Below, in pieces: positions 38,297 through 52,100 of a DNA stretch of 64,000 bases. Origin of the DNA: Chrysomallon squamiferum (lineage: Eukaryota > Mollusca > Gastropoda > Neomphalida > Peltospiridae); contig CM022665.1 of assembly GCA_012295275.1 (NCBI GenBank), forward strand, positions 11,433,976 to 11,497,975, written 5' to 3'. Each line of letters begins with the position of its first letter. Positions within the stretch are counted from its first letter, which is position 1. Position numbers and translations under genes: made by a program. The notes below the pieces were generated by a model. The model was given only the letters and a program-made list of their open reading frames with translations. It made no database searches and was not told the origin of the DNA.

Positions 38297-38657
38297 TTGT
38301 TATCTATTGCTCATTGTTGTTTTAATGATTAATGTTTATGAAGGTATTCACAGTAACTGTAACATGAGCATAGTGTATTGTTGCACTAAGTTATTTTATT
38401 TTATTTTATTTTTTGATAATCTTAGTGCAGTTGTGCTGTTTTTATACAAGGTATTTCATTAGAAATGTCTCTGATATTGGAACCAGAAAAACCCAATTGG
38501 ATGAACAAAAGATTTTACCTACATCAACACATCAAGCCTCAGACAACTGTCTAATATAGTTAATTTGATAGTCATAAAAACTTTAAGAATTAAACTAAAC
38601 AATTAAATATAATCATAGACTTCAAACAAAGTCTAAATTATATATGTATGTTAGTGT

Positions 38658-38693
<36 letters not shown>

Positions 38694-41600
38694 TAGTGTG
38701 AACAGTATAGGCATGTTTTAGTTTTCAGTATCTGATTGCAAACAGCCTGATCTCAGATTTCACTCTGTTTTATGTTTTATAAAGTCCCACATTTGTTTAT
38801 AAGCTTGTCATAATTTTATTAGTTGATCTAAACTGATGGGAATTGGTATCTTGTAGAATAGATAATAAAGATTTTGTATTGCTTATCAAAAGCATTGGTC
38901 CTTTTAATTGTTGATGATTAAATAAAACTTGATATTGGAATGAAAACAAATTAGTGTAATGTTGTTATTTGTAGAATGTAATCAAGCATTCAGAGTTGCA
39001 AAACTTTGTTGGAAATATTTAAATTACTTGATTTTAAATATAAATCAAAATATTATTTCTTTTAGAGCACTTTATTTTATACAGTTTTTCAGTAATTTTG
39101 TGAGTGTTTAGAAATATAATCATGTTATTTATATAATTTATCATTACATAATCATATATTCTTATAGATAAGTAGTAGTAAATTTAGCTGAAAATAACTA
39201 TTTTATTTTTCTAGTTCTATAGAGAAATTTATCCATACCATTGTTAAAATTGCATCTCAGATGACTGGACAAGCAACCAAAATGCATTTCATACATATCT
39301 AAATGTTGTTTGTTACTGGACACAGTTATGTAACAAGATGAAGGAGATAAACAGAAGTCATTCCATGCCCAATAATGTTAAAAGTGGAGAGACTGAATAA
39401 AGTTGCTAAATCTATATCTTTTAGACATTTTTCAACATTTGCCGATTCAAAAGAAGATGCATTATCCTGGGATTGTTACACTTTTTTATTAGCAAAGATT
39501 AGTTGTCTCAAATAAAACAGTTGTATGGAAAGTTCATAAAATGTGTTTAGGCTAAGGTACATTTAAGATGGAATTAGTTCATCATTTTCTATTAATCAGG
39601 ATTTGAATTAACCCCACATCAGTAATTCTGTTAGAAACTTTTTAATTAATATTATCAATTCTAAATTACTAACCCACTGTATATATCAAAAGACATTATT
39701 TTTATAGTGAAAATTTTCTAATATTTTTATCAGTTTAATGTTTTAATTTATATAGTTCATCTTTCCGTTTAAGTTGTAGGTACCATCTTGTTAAATATAT
39801 GTATCTTGTGCAATTTTATTTTCTTATAAATGTTTCTGTGACTAATAAAAGATTACAAATAACAAATTATCAATTTATTCTTTCAAGTTTTTATTATGAC
39901 TGAATCAAAAGTAAAACAGTACTTCAAGTAACATTTTATGCATTAAAAAGGATAACTTTTATAATTTGTTTTTGAATAGTTAAAAACAATGTAACAAATA
40001 AACTGAAAATATAATAATATATTAAATTAGCTGGCCATACTGCTAATAATATTTATGTATATTCATACATAGATCCGTTTCAGAAGACACCGGCTTGATT
40101 ATATAACTGGACCAAAAGAACTAAATTTAATGGCCAATAGTTATAAATGTTTATGCATACTCTTCACATTAGTGTACATAGTACACAAGGCTTTAATTTA
40201 CAGTACTGAGCAAAAACTGTAAAACAAAGTACTCAAATTTTAAACACAACTTGCAAGAAATGTTTGTATGAGCATTTCCTTCAGTGCTAACATGGTGATT
40301 ATAGAAATATTAAAAAAAAAAAAAAAAAAAACAAACACCAATTCCTTTAATTTCTAATAAACTTGTGACTGATTTCCTTCATTTCAAAAATGCATACAAA
40401 GATTACACGACAAGAAAATTTCCCTTATTTTCTGTTCACTGTTGCATATAATTACAATTCAAATGCTTCAAATTAAGTTTTCTCACAATTGTGACTATCT
40501 TAATGTTTTAAAAGTAACATTTGAACTCTATGGCAATTTGTTCTAATATATACCACATTGCTAAAATTTAATACTGTTAAAACTGGAATGAGGAAGTCAA
40601 AGGCAATACAGGTGTCAAAACATTTAATTTATCTGGTGAACATAACATACATTACAGGTAAAGTCAAACTTGATCTAATGGGCATATCTATACAATAGCC
40701 ACCCTGAAACTTTCTTTATTTGACTTCTACAGAACCATCACCTGTCCATTTTGGTCTGTGGCCACTAAAAAATAGGGTCTGAAGGTGCATTAGAACAAAA
40801 TAATTTACACTGTCTGATTATTGCAGTATTCCCAAAGGCAATAGTCCATACTGTCATCTGGGCATGATCATTGTTTGCATCAAGGAGCAAACATTAATGA
40901 ATTTAGTTAAGCTGGTATGCTTTGGTAAATTACAACTGTCGAGCAATATGCCATTGAAAAATTGTTCTGCCTTCACTTTAGAACAAGTTAGAAGTCTGAG
41001 AAAGATTGTGTAAGTGCTTGAAAGACAGCAGACCAATTTGGAGTGGGCCCCATTCAAATTGATGGCATTTTGAAAATAACATGGCAAGAACAAGAAAAAA
41101 AACAGAAGAAGGCCAATGGCAATGGAAAAAATGAACCTGTTTTTCTGGCAGTGTTTCTATGATGTAACATCACATCGCATAAACCACAGTGGTGTGATTA
41201 TTTCATTATATTAAACGAAAAGAGGATATTAAATGTTTTAATAAATACAGTTACTTAATTTCTTTATGTTCTTTTTCTTTTATTAGGGGTATTGGAATTA
41301 ACAAATGAAATCAAATTATTAACAACAGTTAATGAGATTTTATAGTGAAACATGTTAGGTTCTCAACTGAATATTTTGGAACATTTACATATGTCATCTG
41401 TCTGTAAATGTGTAATACCCCTTTCCGCTGGTCCTTTGAATGGTATATACAAATTTGACTGTATTCATTTTAGGTTACCATAAATTAAATAATCTGACAA
41501 TTATCAATTACTAAGTTGGGGTTCTTATGTTGTTTTATTTAATAATATTTAAAAATTAATTAAAAATAAAACATTCTTCTTTAGAAATGTAGATCAGTGT

Positions 41601-41724
41601 ATGACATTTATATCATAAATGATACAAATACATGCAAAATAATGCTGTTACTGGTTTAAATGTTAAAACATCTGTAAATATCAGCAGAAATATTTCTACC
41701 TGAGTATTAAGAACATGTTGGTTG
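38297..41724. other. Convergent 3' ends of WDCP and Ashwin
   Basis: No coding region. Plus-strand AATAAA candidates for WDCP lie at 38921-38926, 39511-39516 and 39844-39849. A minus-strand polyadenylation candidate for Ashwin (TTTATT on plus) lies near 41534-41539. An (AC)n tract occupies about 38661-38691 and an A run about 40312-40330. The minus ORF at 40854-41093 has no domain and is treated as chance. Confidence 0.55.
38661..38691 (+). repeat. (AC)n microsatellite
   Basis: About 15 AC units in the WDCP 3' region. Confidence 0.95.
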
Positions 41725-44435
41725 CTATGGCCATGAAATCCTCTTTATTTTAATTTTCTTCGTTGGTGTATCTGAGGAAAAAAAAAAATAAAAAAATAAA
41801 AAAATTTAAAATGTTAAATAAATCTATAATCAGTTAACATTTTTTAAAGTAATAACTTAAATTTTATTCATAAAGACCAAATATTCATCCATCATGCATG
41901 TTTACTGAACAAAAATTCATAAATAATTAGAAACTTAAAAACAAAATAGTCATCAAAACAAAAAAATGTTTATAGTGTACTTTAATACACATTCAGAATG
42001 TTTTAAAAAAATTTTAAATATATATTTATTTAAATATCAATGTTTACTAATTTAATATATTCATAGAACAATCTTTAAGACTAGACTAAATGCTCTTAAA
42101 TGTATTTGTGCTGACATGAATAAATACCCTAAAAATATTCTCTATGCTTTCACTTAATGAAGTAATGAAGTATCACAAAATAATAAATTTACATAGATAT
42201 TTCCTTTTTTTTTTCTTTTTTTTTCGGTTTTCTTTTTTTTTTTTTTTTTTTACTAATTGGCGTTTTTCATCCTTTGTTTTGTTTGTTTGTTTGCTTGTTT
42301 CTGTGATAAACACATCTGTACACATCAGCAGAGTATTGTTTTGTACAATGTGAGTAATTTTATCACCAAACAAGAATCTATATTAGTATATACTTCTTAT
42401 TATAATCTTATTATTGTCATACTTAGTTATTTTGAAAGGCTGATGGTGACTAGAACACAATAAATTAATAGAATACAAAATGTTTTAAGGGATAGTCACA
42501 GTGTTTCTTTTTTTAAATTTTGGGGTTTTTGTTGAAGGGGAGTATTTTTGTTTTTTGTTTTTTTGTTATTGTTGTTGTTCAAACAATCAACAGAAAATAT
42601 CACAGAATGTTTTATGCCACTAGGCTATATTCAGTACAGTAATAACATCTTCACATCTGCAGTACTCTTTTAATTAACAGAATATGATAAAACATTGATA
42701 AAAGGTTTTTTAAATTTACCTGTTTTTCTTTTTGTTCCTCTGAGTTAACAATTTTCATCTCCACATCGTTGCAGCCATTTTTTGCATTATTTTTGTTTTC
42801 TTCACTGACTGAAGCTTTCAGACTTGTATTAATATGAGCATTTTTCAATTTAATGATTTTATTTAATGATGTGGTCTTCTTCAATTTTTCCTGCTTTGCT
42901 TCAGTTGGTGCGGATGATGAATCCATTATTATTTTGACAACTTTCTTTTCAAACACTGCTACTGAATTTGCTGTGTTTGTTGTATCTGATGGCACTTTTG
43001 GTTGTGAATTAAGCTTTACAACTTTCCTTTCAAAGTTGATACAGGATGGTGGAGGCTTCAGTCGACTCTGGGTGGAGCTAGGGTCAAATGAAGACATGAA
43101 CCGACTCGAGGTAACCTCACTTTTCTTCCTGTTTAACCAAAAAAGACAATATTAACAAAGGTCAAATGCTTAAGGATATAAATAAAATATAATTTAGAAG
43201 TTTTTATCAAGACAATAAAACACAAATAGACACTGAGACAAGCTTAAGAAAGTCAGTAAGGTAATGGATACCTTATAAACAGTTGTTTGAAAAATAATAC
43301 AAAATGCATTTAATATTTTAAGTTATATAAGGTACACTTTAAGACAAATTGTATTTCATTACTAATGGAGGAGGATATAAAAATACTAATTTTAATTGTT
43401 CTAGTTAAGATGTATTCCAGTTCTCAACCAAATAAATTCTTAAATGTCAGTATATGAAAGAACTGTATTTCAACTGAGATAAATCATAAAAGTTATATTT
43501 TTAAATAAGGATTTTATGGAAAATATTTGAATAATAATAAAACATATAGAAAGAAATTTCTAAAATTATAAATAAATAAATAAATAAATAAAAGATAACA
43601 AAGGCTATTTTATTCATGTACTTTGCAGGAGGTTCCCCATCATCTTTAGATTCAAGTCTTCTTTTCTTGGCTAGTATTATCTGTTTCTTTGTCATCTCTC
43701 TGCCTCGTCTGTTTGGTCGGTATTTGCGTTGAGGTAATGGAATAATGTATTTATAGTACAGATCAAGAAGATCTTGTTTGTCCATCTCAGCAAGCTTAGC
43801 ATCTTGAATGTACCTCTGTAGAAAATAAATATCTATTCTATATAATACTTTTAGAATTTTCATTAATATTATAATAATGTTATAATTATATACTTGCATG
43901 TTACCAATATACCAATTTTAAAAATATATATTAAAAAAAAAGCTGAAACTAATTGCCTTTATCAATTTACATATGTTTTTAATTTAGTTATAATGGTGTT
44001 AAAATCCTTATCATTATAATATATATTTATAATATTATTATTTGATACATTGATAGTCAAATATACTGACTGAATGTCTGATTATCGAGTGAAAATGTCA
44101 TTGTCAATGCATGAAGATGTGGCCACATTTGCTATTATAATATTTATAAAATAATATGACTGTTGTTAAGAAATTGAATAAAGTAGCGTTCATTATTTAA
44201 CGCAGTCTGCAAAAAGCGTATTAATCTAAAAATAGAACGAACTACCAAGATTATGATCGAACAATTTCATTACCCCCACCCATTTTTCTAATGATGAATT
44301 CAATGCATCAAATGATATATTTTTCCTATAGGTGCATAAAAAGATTTGTACCTGACTTAAAATTAATATCAACCCCTCTTTAGTTAATAATTCAGGATAA
44401 AGCCAGTCAATTTCTGTAGGTATGGAGGCTGACAT
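41725..44435 (-). CDS. Ashwin (C2orf49 family), 4 exons
   Basis: Minus-strand exons: 44352-44435 (ATG at 44435), 43622-43815, 42720-43128, 41725-41771 (TAG). About 244 residues; the vertebrate protein is about 232. The N terminus has the family signature LYPELLTKEG (vertebrate LHPELLSQE), then DLLDLYYKYIIPLPQRKYRPNRRG (vertebrate DLYVQHAIPLPQR). A basic KKRR stretch suits nuclear entry, and RLKPPP is shared. The last exon read in one frame gives KIKIKRISWP and a stop, matching the vertebrate ending KRKIQHVTWP. Exons 1-3 join in frame. Exon 3 ends in phase 0, whereas this last exon frame needs one carried base. Either a small exon is unseen or an A-run indel lies near the end of exon 3. In vertebrates Ashwin is a subunit of the RTCB tRNA-splicing ligase complex and affects embryonic neural patterning. 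Confidence 0.9.
41772..42719 (-). other. Ashwin intron 3
   Basis: About 950 bases with long T/A tracts (notably 42200-42250). Because of the phase conflict across it, a missed short exon of length 3n+1 could lie here. I could not find one with convincing acceptor, frame and donor. Confidence 0.5.
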
Positions 44436-45320
44436 TTTGAAACGTCCGCAACAAATATCAAAATGATACTAAAAACAAACACAAAAAAATCAATCTTAAA
44501 CCGTAACGATGATTATATATTTTTTTCCCCGTTTATATCTTTAGAAAAGATTACAAAGCAATATAAAACAAAATTAAAAATTAGATAATAGATAATAATT
44601 AATAATAATAACAATGACGAACAGTGCCAAAAATGTCTACCGGAAACCTTTAAAAAGACTAATAGGGTAGGGCCCACATAATCATAAAACATGGTCAGAG
44701 GGATCTGTCATTTTCAAGATGATGGATCGTTACTTTGGGGCCCATCGGGAAATTGTCCGATATCACAGTGGGCCAGTCTGTTGATAATTATTACTGTTTC
44801 TTATTTATTTATTTATTTTCAATTACTTAATTACGTAGTATTTATCGTCAATATTACGATAACATTTTCTACTTTTAAAAAGTGATAGCATGTCGTGAAC
44901 TCAATCTACAACTATAATACATGTATTAATTAGTGTCCAAAACATGAACAAGATTAGACATTAAATTATATTTGTAGTTTAGTACAAACATAATATTTCA
45001 TTAAAAAATAAAAGTAAATTAAGAAAAAATTTTTATATAAATCAGATGTCATGTCAGTGATAAATATGTGATTCTTCAAATGAATTTTACAATATATATT
45101 TTTATATTTGTATAGTGTTGTGTTTTCTTATACAAATATGTAAATTGATTGGCGAACAAACTTCTAAAAATAGAAAAGTGACGCTTGCATACCACGTGAA
45201 CAACAACAACAACGCGGAAGTTGTTTAATGTGTACGGGTGTAAATGTGTTAAACGTTTTAACATAAATTATGACTATTATTCATTCACTCACCAAAGGTC
45301 ACAAATCAACGTTTTCGACA
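44436..45320. promoter_or_regulatory. Bidirectional promoter region between Ashwin and PARP4
   Basis: The two start codons face away from each other across 885 bases. Near the PARP4 end lie an E-box CACGTG (45193-45198) and an ETS-type site CGGAAGT (45215-45221), in a short CpG-containing segment at about 45180-45240. Near Ashwin a second CpG-containing patch covers 44440-44455 and 44625-44650. No TATA box is evident. A 120-base GC-richer segment at 44660-44780 with GGGCCCA at both ends is unexplained. Confidence 0.5.
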
Positions 45321-46953
45321 ATGAAAGAAAGACAACCAGAAAAGCTAGAAAATGTAAGCTGACAAAACATAAAGTATAATTATAATTATAAAGACATTTC
45401 AACAGTTGTCGTATAAAGATATTCAGTATTGTATACCATTTTATGGAATAATTTTATTATATTTTAAACACTTTTATATGAGAATTTTTTCCTTTATTTA
45501 TACTACTACTAGTACAATACCGAAAGATTTCTCTCTGTTTCAAATCACTATAAAAAACATTTTAAACCCAACCATGGGCGTGACCACCAACCTTTGAAAC
45601 AAAAAATATTACACCCAGGAAACTTTTATATGTTTTAGTTAACATGTGGGAGATTAAATTTCAATAAGGGTCAGCAATTATTATTGTATAAATACAGTAA
45701 CATCTTGCTTAACGATACCACGCTTTAACAATCTTTCTTCTTTACAAATTATATAAATAGAAATTTAATTTAATAGTTAATTGCTTGAAATAAATGATAC
45801 AAATGTATACAGTGCATGTTCTTAAGTCCTTTTTCTGAATTTTTCGTTCATTCACGACCTTCTCTCAGTTTTGTTGATCAGTTGACACGTCATATGTGCA
45901 TCTGATATTCTGATTCTCTTTTGTCTTCTGCTTCGATTTAGACTTAAACTTGTTTGTAATTTACCCTTCCAATATGTCAAAATGAGTAACAGTATACTGG
46001 CAAATGCTGATGATAAAAGAAATGGAAGATAATAACTTTAGAAACAAAATACATTATCTTAAATGAAACCAAAACCCACAATGAGCGGCATATACTTATT
46101 TCTTAATGTATTTGTATAAATTGATTTGTAAATGATTTACTGTTTATTTAATATCTACAATCTATTAAATCATTTATGTCTAAACTGCCATTTTATTTCT
46201 CCTTATTTCACCTTTTTTTTAATGTCAGATCTCATCAGTAAGAAAGTAACCACTGCTTTTAACCTTAATTCAATGTAAATTAGTCTCCCGCTTACCTCAC
46301 TTAATTATTGGAAGTTTTGGAACCAATTACATCTTTAATCTGAGGTATTATTGTAGTATGGATATTGCTTATCGCATAAAGTATGCAAATTTGACAAATA
46401 TTGAAATAATCTATGTATCGAATATAGTGAATGTAAATAATTAAAAAAGAAGGTATTTATCTAAAAGTATTCCCAATGATTTGGTCCTTCGTATAAACTT
46501 TTTCAGTCATAGCCAAAGTATTTGCAGGTCATAATATCTTTAGTGTACACACTATTAATATACTATGTCACATATATTGTATAATATGTGCACAATCTGA
46601 ATATGTATGTGTGCATAACGTAAATATGATCAGTAACAGATATCTTGTACATGTTTAAGCTGAATACGGTTGAATTCAAAAAGTTAATGATAAATGTAAC
46701 GTTCAAATACTCTATTTACTGAATATAAGTAAATTACTCATATGTAAAATATGTTTTGTTAAAAATTATATTTGCTGAATTAGTTATTTATAATATTTTT
46801 GTCGTATTCTCTTACAGAAGCAAGCCATTTTTCTTTTCTTTCATTCTTTTTTCGTTTTGTATTTTAATAGATAGATGAAATTGATGTAAAATTGTTTATT
46901 ATTGGTTGCTTGTTTTGTAACGGAAATGAAATGTTTATGAATTAGAAATGACC

Positions 46954-46993
<40 letters not shown>

Positions 46994-49114
46994 ATAATAA
47001 TAGTAACAGTAATTATAATAAGAAGAATAAGAAGAATAACAATAATAATAATAATAATAACAACAATAATAATAGTAATAATATTATAATAATAATAATA
47101 ATGTTGATGATGATGATGATGAGAAGGAGGAAGATGATGAAATAATGAAAAAGTAACAAATCAACAACAAATGAGTTGTGAATGCTTATTCTGCTTTTGG
47201 TTGATGTTACATAATCAATTTAGGAACAATGCGCTCCCCCTCTGAATGTTAGAAAGAAACCAGATGTATGCACAGGCCAAGTTCATTATATACAGAGGTA
47301 ATCAGGTATTGCTGTAAACCAGGTTTTTCTACGAAATGGGAATTATACGAACTGGGAATCTACCAGATGGGAAGACACCGGTTCTAGGTATGATCAGAGA
47401 TAAGATCTTCTATAAAGTATATATAAGATAGCACTTTAGTTCACTAGAAAACACAACAAAACACAATACACTTTGGAATCTGTATTAACCCTAAGCTGAC
47501 AAATATATCTGCCACAGTTAAATATCTAACAACCCAGAACTACTCACTTAATTAGTTAATCACTGGGTGTCTAGTTTACACAATATTCTAATCACTTCAC
47601 CTTGATACAACACATACACAAGTGATAACTGAGAAACGCAGCCAGGTGAACTTAATTAATAAAGGAAATACAACTCTATTCCTAACTGGTTAATTTTTAA
47701 TTAACCCTTAACTACTCATTCAGTCACCTTGTAATACAGAATTAATACTGGTACCTATCACAATAAAGACCATAACCTACGGTTTACCTATGTCCTATAG
47801 ATGACTAGCTAAGCTTTAATAATTTTAGACAGTGAAGCTTACAATTTACTTCATCTTAATAATTTTGGTATAACAAAGTATTAAAATATTTAAGTCACAT
47901 CAATCACATCAAGGTTATACAACAGAGCAGAAAATATAAAATTAGCAAGTCCTGTTGGACTAACCTTCCCTGGCGTGGTCTGGATGTCTCTCCACTGTTT
48001 CTCTCTAAATACTCTCTATTTATTACAATTTAGAATATTGCCTCGGGGTACAAGGCAGTACCAAATACCTACAAGTGATATTTCCACAGCAACCCTGACA
48101 GCATATTTTCTAAGATGGTCAGACTTGCTGTCGCCAGATCGCAGACAATACCCTGGTAGTAAACAGAACTAGCGGATGTGTTATGTAATTACTGGCCATA
48201 TGGCCTTCACATGTTCTACTTGTGTATTGGTGGGGGCTGTCTGGAAGAGGCTTTATGTAACAAAAGTGCCCACTAAGTCTAAGTGCATAATGGGACTGCA
48301 CTCTGCCCTCTAAAACAATTAATATTGCCACAGGCAAAAAGAAATTAAGAGCATGTTCCATCACACAAAAGACAGTTGTACTGATATGGTAATGTACCAC
48401 AGTAAAACATGACCCACCTGTATTTGTTTCAATATTTATTTACTTATTTATTTATTTACAGATAACTCTAACAGGAGTTTTCAGTGGATGTCAGATTGTT
48501 CTAGACCTCACCACAAGTGTGCCATTCAAAAAGAAGTTGGAAATAAAGAAGAAAATAATTGAAAATGGAGGAATTGTATCATTCATTGTTACAAAAAAGG
48601 TATCATATGATGATGCACATTACACTGCCATCAAAGTTTGTCATGATCTGTTTGTGAAATCTTTTCTGTGGAAAGGTTGATGACAATTATTCCTTTGCTG
48701 CTAATGTAAAAAATAAAGTTGGCACAGTGATTTTTTCATGTTATAATCTTTACACCAAAAAACCCAAAGAACAATATAAAATAAAATTATGAAAATGTTA
48801 TGAAGCGTTATACTGATTTACTGAACATAGCTATATTTTTAAGAAATATTAAGACTGTCAATTAAATAATGTATATCAGTACATATTATTTTGATTTATG
48901 TTGTTATTTTATCAGTCAACTCATGTGGTTGGAAATGACCCATGCAAGTTTGATGTTTCCTACAAGTGTCAGATGGCTGTCAAGTACAACATTCCAGTGA
49001 TCTCCCCTGAATTTATATGGGATGCAATAACAACAGGGAGACTGCCAAATCCTGATGATTACATAATTGGTGGTAAAAGCAAAAAATCTGAATTCAAATC
49101 TGGAAAAATTACAG
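45321..49114 (+). CDS. PARP4 exons 1-3: start and BRCT domain
   Basis: Exon 1 encodes only 11 residues (MKERQPEKLEN, with A at -3 before the ATG) and joins exon 2 in phase 0. Residues about 12-115 form the BRCT domain: GVFSGCQIVL, a KKKLEIKKKIIENGGIVSF helix and strand, STHVV, and the closing ISPEFIWDAITTGRL with the invariant Trp. In DNA-damage PARPs, BRCT domains mediate protein contacts. Intron 1 is 3.1 kb. Confidence 0.9.
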
Positions 49115-52100
49115 GTGTTTATATTTCATAACACTTAGAAAAGTTATTTTATTACAAATAATTAAAAGCTTTTTACATTAATAAGATGGTAAATGTTAAT
49201 ATCAGATAATCCAGTTTCAAACATTTCACATGTCACAGTAAAACTATTGTATCTGGTGTTTGAAAGTTCTAGGCATTTGGTTCTTTTTCTCTGAGAAAAT
49301 ACATGTGCAGTATCCTTTGCTGGTATTTTATATTTCACAAAGTAGCAGCAAAAAAAGGATTCCTCTCTCATTTTACCCTAATACAAAAATTATGTTATAC
49401 AGTAAATGTTAACGGTAAAATGTACTCAGGTGTAATTAAATACTCTATATATGTGTTTGCTGTAATCCTGGTCTGTTTAACATCTTCAGTACATGAGGTG
49501 ACAGTTATGACTTTGACTTCCTCTCTGGTACTGTATTTATTACACTTTTATCAGATCCATACAATTCCTTGGCCTTGTCTGCTCCTACCATCATTCAAAG
49601 TTTTGTGTCAAACTGCTATATCCACCTTTGTAATGAAGAAGCTAGACTATATTCATACAGTGATTTATTTGTTTAGATTGAATATGATAATAAAGAATAT
49701 AATTTGGATCCATTGCAGACAGAGAAATCTGTATAATCAACTGTATTAATTTTTTTAATTTTTAATTTTTAATCCAGCATCTCATCCTAAAACAGGTGAG
49801 AAGAAGAAGGCTAATATCTTCTTTTCTGTCAGAGGTACAAAAGTCTGGAAACCATATGATAAAGATGCTCCATTCTTTGATGAGTTTTCTTTTGAAATTG
49901 CAAAATATGCAGCTTTCCAGGTAAATAGATAAATATAGATGTCCATTTAGGTAAGAAAATTGGTTATTTTATTAAAAGAATTAGAAATGTGGGCATTTTA
50001 AATGTTTGTAATACATGAAAATTATACATTTCACATTTACAATATTTTTAATATAAAATGCATTCTAATTTTTGTAAAGTTTAAAATATGAACAATAGAC
50101 GTTCCTCATTTATAGTATTTTTAATGTAAAATTTAACTTAAATTTTCTCATGTTTAGAACAAGGATATTAGATAATTACCATGTTATTAATGTAAAAAGA
50201 CATTTTTATTGTTTGTAACATTTAAAACAAGAATATTGGATGTTTCACATTTACAACATTGTGTAATATTTAAGGACAAGCATAATATAAAATACATTTT
50301 ATTGTTTGTAATACTTAAAACAAGGATAATAGATATTTTGCATTGACAACATTTTTTATATATAAAACAGATTTTAATGATGTTGTTATTGTTTTTTTAA
50401 ATAAGCATAGTAGATGCTTTGCTTTTGCAATATTATTAATGTAAAATGCGTGTATCTTGATTGATGTGTGTAGGGATACAAGAAGAAAACAGAAACTCAG
50501 ATATTCTATGTACTGGAATTGCATGTTGCTGATCCAAACTCAAAAAATGCTAAGGACAGGGAATTCAAATTCAGAATTTGTACACATTATGGTTCCTTAA
50601 AGGATATTCAGGTACATTCATCTCAGTTAATGCTCTATGCTGTGTACATATATAATATCATAGCATTAAAATTTGTCCACAGAACTGAAATATTGCTATA
50701 CATTAAATATAAAAATAAAAGCAACTTCAAAATTCTGCAAAACCCATAAAAATGAAATGCTGCCAACATTTTAACTTTCACAAAATTTGTCATATGAAAT
50801 AATTACCTCTTGAAAAACTGAAAAGACTAAATAAACAAAACAACAACAATGAAGACATTTCTAATCCTATATGTAGTCAATGGTTCCCAATCTTTTCACC
50901 ACCAGTGAACCTTTTATTTAAATTATACTTTTCCTTGGACCCTGGGTTTTGAAAGGTTTCTCAGTAAGCTGTAACTAAGTATATAATTTCCAGTTACAAA
51001 TAAAACAGCCTTCAGACAATAAAGTTATTTACCTCTAAATTTATTGTAATAAGAACATTCCACTATGCAGTATAACCTAACAGACTTTTTAATGAATATC
51101 AGAGTGGTTTGATTTGGGAAGTGACTTCTTCTTGTTGTTTTGAAACATATTTTTGTCTTTAATTTCAGGAAGCTAGTGAAGGGACCTATGAATATCGATA
51201 TGCTCAAACAGCAGACTTGGCACTTGCCATATACAGCCAGCTCTGCAAAGACCAGACTGCTCCTTCCAAACAAATGAAGAAAATCGATGGTTGCCTGCCC
51301 ACAAGAATTGGTTCACTTAAACTTCAGCAGGTTTGTTTTGAAATGCATAGAACCACAACATTCAGAAAGATGTATTTGATATAATTAATTATGAACTTAT
51401 TAAATTACACATTTTGAAAGTAATACAGATTTGCTCATGAATACAATTAAATTTGTTTGACAGCATTGGACCATTCAGTCACTGGATCTTATAATCATTT
51501 ATCATTTGTGATTCAACTAAATTATTATTTCTTAGGTGTCTGACTACTGTAGTTGTCTTCCCTTCATCTGAAATCAGAAATTCATTTTTTTCTTTATTTA
51601 TTTATTTCAAGTTTTTTTGACAGTCGTGGTGGTGGTGGGAATATATAAAACTTTTTTGTAATATTTTTTAATTTATTTATTTATATATACATATTTATTT
51701 ATTTATTTTATTTTATTTTTTTTTTTTTTTTTTTTTTTTTTTATTATTATTATTTTTTTTAGATTCAGCATCAGTGGTTAAATACACAGGTTTATGCTAT
51801 TTAAAACTTCAAAGAAAATGCTTTATTTTAATATCTGAATGTCAAACATTTTTCATCAAATTTTTGTATTTTGGAGTAATATTTACCTGTTAGTAGAAAA
51901 AAAAAGAAGAAAAAAAAAGACAAACAAAAAATAAAACCTAATTTGTAAAATTTCAACTTAAAAAAGAAGTTTCTATATTTTCATTTTTTATTTTATTTTA
52001 TTACTTCATCAGAGTAGTCATGAAATATTTAATAACTAAGGAAAAAACTGGGTTTTTTTTATACCTTGCATTTATTTTAATATTCAGATGATATCAAAGC

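Larger units (their letters stand above)
45354..48461 (+). other. PARP4 intron 1
   Basis: Holds a candidate pogo/Tigger-like element (45695-46353), an A run with AAT/GAT triplets (46960-47140), and a less AT-rich block of about 1.2 kb (47225-48415) that looks like an interspersed repeat. Branch and acceptor sequence is T-rich (TTTATTTACAG). Confidence 0.7.

Noticed and set aside
40854-41093. 79-residue minus-strand ORF between WDCP and Ashwin
   Set aside because: No recognisable domain or family; lies in the shared 3' region. A decayed mobile element cannot be excluded.
48119-48400. 93-residue minus-strand ORF in PARP4 intron 1
   Set aside because: No domain; probably chance frame in the less AT-rich repeat-like block.
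49303-49749. 148-residue ORF in PARP4 intron 3
   Set aside because: AT-driven hydrophobic composition, no domain, lies wholly between two well-supported PARP4 exons.
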